This document shows positions 62,100-64,000 of a stretch of DNA of 64,000 bases, one piece after another. Position 1 is the stretch's first letter. Every line of letters starts with the position of its first letter. The position numbers were made by a program, and so were the translations under genes. The notes under the pieces were generated by a model. It made no database searches. It was not told the origin of the DNA and saw only the letters and a list, made by a program, of their open reading frames with translations. Source of the stretch: Tragulus kanchil (Eukaryota > Chordata > Mammalia > Artiodactyla > Tragulidae); assembly GCA_022376925.1 (NCBI GenBank), contig JAIOJX010000004.1, positions 123,033,123 through 123,097,122 of the forward strand, in the 5' to 3' direction.

Positions 62100-62275
62100 A
62101 AAACCCAAAATCTCCTCTGTGATGATCTAGAAGGGTGGGATGGAGGTGAGGTGGGAGGGAGGCTTAAGAGGGAGGGGTATATTGTGCATATAGCTGATTC
62201 ATATTTCACAATAGAAACTAACACAACATTCTAAAGCAGTTATTCTGTAATTAAATAAAATAATTAAAAAAACAA
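62100..62275 (+). repeat. L1 3' end
   Basis: The order ctctgtgatgatctagaagg, gtgggagggaggcttaagag and aactaacacaacattctaaa followed by an A-rich tail matches other L1 3' ends in the window. Confidence 0.65.
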
Positions 62276-62339
62276 AATCCTGGCTACTGTATTTCCTAAA
62301 GCTAAAAACAGTCAATATATTGCTGTAGCTAAGAGGTCA

Positions 62340-62565
62340 TATGTTGGGATTGGTAGAACTGGTTTGAATCCAGTTTCCCTGTGACACTATGTGTGAACTT
62401 GTGCAAACTGCCTAAACTCTCATTTAGCCATAGTTTTCTCAACTGCAAAAGCAGATCATGGTCACATAGTCATAAGGATTAACTGACACGATATAAAAAA
62501 AAGTGCTTCCAGACACCTGCATGTAGTTCTATAAATGCTCAACCAATGGTAGCTATAATAAGAAT
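62340..62565 (+). repeat. MIR SINE
   Basis: The text ctggtttgaatccagtttcc, gtgtgaacttgtgcaaactg and gttttctcaactgcaaaagc followed by ataaatgctcaaccaatggt is plus-strand MIR order. Confidence 0.65.
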
Positions 62566-62697
62566 AACGGTTTCATCAACTATTAGAATTTTAAAGCTAT
62601 TAGAATAGCTGGGATGGCCTTAATAAATTATTTCATTTATCCTCTTTTTTTTTTTTTTGCCTCTAAGTCATCATTCATTTATTTTCATCCTTTATTT

Positions 62698-63007
62698 ATT
62701 TATTTATTTATTTATTTTGGGCGGGGGTCGGGTTGGGGAGGGAGGGGAGCGGGCGGGCCGCTTCTATTGGTCTTTCTCTCTGTTTTAATCCGTCTTTGTT
62801 CTTTGGCTCCTGTGGGCCTCCCATCGCAGCGTCTGTCGTCGCGGAGCGCTGGCTCTGGGCGCATGCGCGCCAGAGCTCCGGCTCGGTAATTAGACACATG
62901 GGTCCAGCCGCTCCGCGGCACGTGGGATCTTCCCAGGCCAGGGATCGAACTGGCGCCCCTTGCACTGCAAGGCGGTGTCCTTACCCACTGGACCACCAGG
63001 GGAAGTC
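62698..63007 (-). repeat. Young CHR-like SINE (copy h), full length and CpG-rich
   Basis: Full-length inverted copy: a TTTA-repeat tail, the gggcgggggtcgggttgggg run, ccgcttctattggtctttct, gcgcatgcgcgccagagctc, ccgctccgcggcacgtgg and the tRNA head at 63007. It keeps more CpGs than any other member and is probably the youngest. It sits in the 3' tail of the older copy i. Confidence 0.85.
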
Positions 63008-63240
63008 CTTCATCCATCATTTTTATTCTTTGGCCTGTGTGGTCCTCCCATTGCAGTGGCCCCTCTCAGTCACAGAGCACTGGCTCTGGGCGCATGCACT
63101 CCCGAGCACTGGCCCATAATTGGACACACCAGCCCAGCCACTCTGCGGCATGTGGGATCTTCCTGGGCCAGGGATTGAACCAGTGCCTCTTGCACTGCAA
63201 GGTGGACTCTTTACCCATTGGGCCACTAGAGAAGCTCCGT
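63008..63240 (-). repeat. Older CHR-like SINE (copy i), host of copy h
   Basis: It shows the same family order (ttcatccatcatttttattc, ttggcctgtgtggtcctccc, then the tRNA head ttacccattgggccactaga), with most CpGs decayed. Its tail seems to continue before 62698 (ttcatttattttcatcc). Confidence 0.75.
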
Positions 63241-64000
63241 TTGTCCTCTTTTTAATAACACCTGCTTTATTTCTCTCTCTTTAGTTAGGCTCTTATCAAG
63301 ATATTTTATATAGCTAGGAATTTGTGGCATCAAATAAAATGAAAGATACTCAGGTTTTTAAGAGTTTTATCTGCAGCTACCAGTGCATTAGAGCCCATGT
63401 CAGTCTGATTTTAGCCTTTCTGCTCCCCTCTTAACTCTGGGCTCACTCTAACTTATTAGTTGCCCACCCTTCCCCCCAACTCCACTGCAAAATTCTTTTA
63501 CTTTAAAAAAATTTTTTTTTTATCACAGGTCAGTGCCTTAACATGTGCCAGGTTCCTAGTTCTGGAATTTTGCCCCGATCTGTCTCCCACAGACCCTCAT
63601 ATCAAAATAAGCCTGATTACCTTGATTACCCACTTGGTGTGTCTCAAATTAAAAATTCATGTTTGCATAAATGTGTGGATTTTCCTTTCTTTGCACATCT
63701 CTGCTGAATATGTTCTTTTTTTCCACCACCTATCTACAATTCACGTGTTTTATTTGTACCTCGCTGCTGAGAGCGCTGGCCTTTGTTTTGGAAATATTTC
63801 TCATTTTCAACTTTCCTACTCAGAGGGCTCATCTTTTTGTACATAAGAACATGTCATCTAGTCACAGGAACTTCCTGACTGTAGTGGTAAGCAATAAGTA
63901 GACTAATATAGATTTCAGTGAATCTTAAGTGTTACAATGATTAGTGATTTGTAGATTTCTTCCTGATCAGCTGTCTTCTCATTGGTCCAAATTTGTCTTA
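63241..64000. other. No gene or repeat recognised
   Basis: AT-rich unique sequence to the window end. The 128-codon open frame at 63460-63846 (plus) has no known domain. Its leucine- and phenylalanine-rich composition is what AT-rich DNA gives. Confidence 0.4.

Noticed and set aside
62733..63119. A 128-codon frame at the right end
   Set aside because: It lies inside two nested SINEs.

Overview
The window is nuclear DNA of a ruminant artiodactyl. It carries Bov-tA and Bov-A2 SINEs, 3' ends of the RTE-type LINE BovB, artiodactyl L1 3' ends and CHR-type tRNA-Glu SINEs, together with old mammalian MIR, L2, MER5A and L1M fragments. I see no multi-exon protein-coding gene, no operon structure, no prokaryotic element and no CRISPR. 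The likely setting is intergenic or intronic sequence. The genus cannot be fixed by reading alone. A CpG-rich CHR-like SINE with its own body and tail is the youngest-looking repeat here, and I do not recognise it from cattle or sheep, so a non-bovine lineage is possible.

The dominant feature of the window is not biological. From about 326 to 60234 there are 22 head-to-tail duplications of 1.06-1.21 kb. In most pairs the copies are nearly identical except at the junction. There, the last 30-150 bases of the left copy often read as a lossy, error-rich version of the sequence that continues cleanly after the right copy. This is what unmerged overlaps between adjacent contigs or reads would give. 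If the left copies are removed, the locus shrinks by about 24.5 kb to roughly 39.5 kb. Features inside the pairs are listed twice, and the right-hand copy is usually the reliable one.

Layout. 1-12300: a young SINE at the left edge, L1M and MER5A pieces, a CHR SINE, an intact TMA7 retrocopy (minus strand, about 6845-7241), L1 3' end, MIR and CHR (duplicated), and a tRNA-Arg-like pseudogene. 12300-24100: MIR, a young SINE, Bov-tA, a CHR SINE, MER5A and two old repeats. 24250-34700: many SINEs, then L1 3' ends and an antisense L1 ORF2 tail split by a young SINE. 34700-44800: Bov-A2, L2 and a frameshifted MEA1 retropseudogene seen in up to four whole or partial copies. 44800-50700: a young SINE, MIR and an RPL39 retrocopy. 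50700-57300: L1, Bov-tA, Bov-A2/BovB and an old LTR-like piece. 58250-60150: an ERV-type LTR (minus strand) with a tRNA T-arm-like motif, plus Bov-tA, duplicated. 60235-62100 is mostly unique and holds the best candidate regulatory element, a TATA box with upstream factor sites followed by a strong splice-donor motif. 62100-64000: L1 3' end, MIR and a young SINE nested in an older one.

No genes act together here. The three retrocopies (TMA7, RPL39, MEA1) are independent L1-style insertions with poly(A) tracts and target-site duplications.
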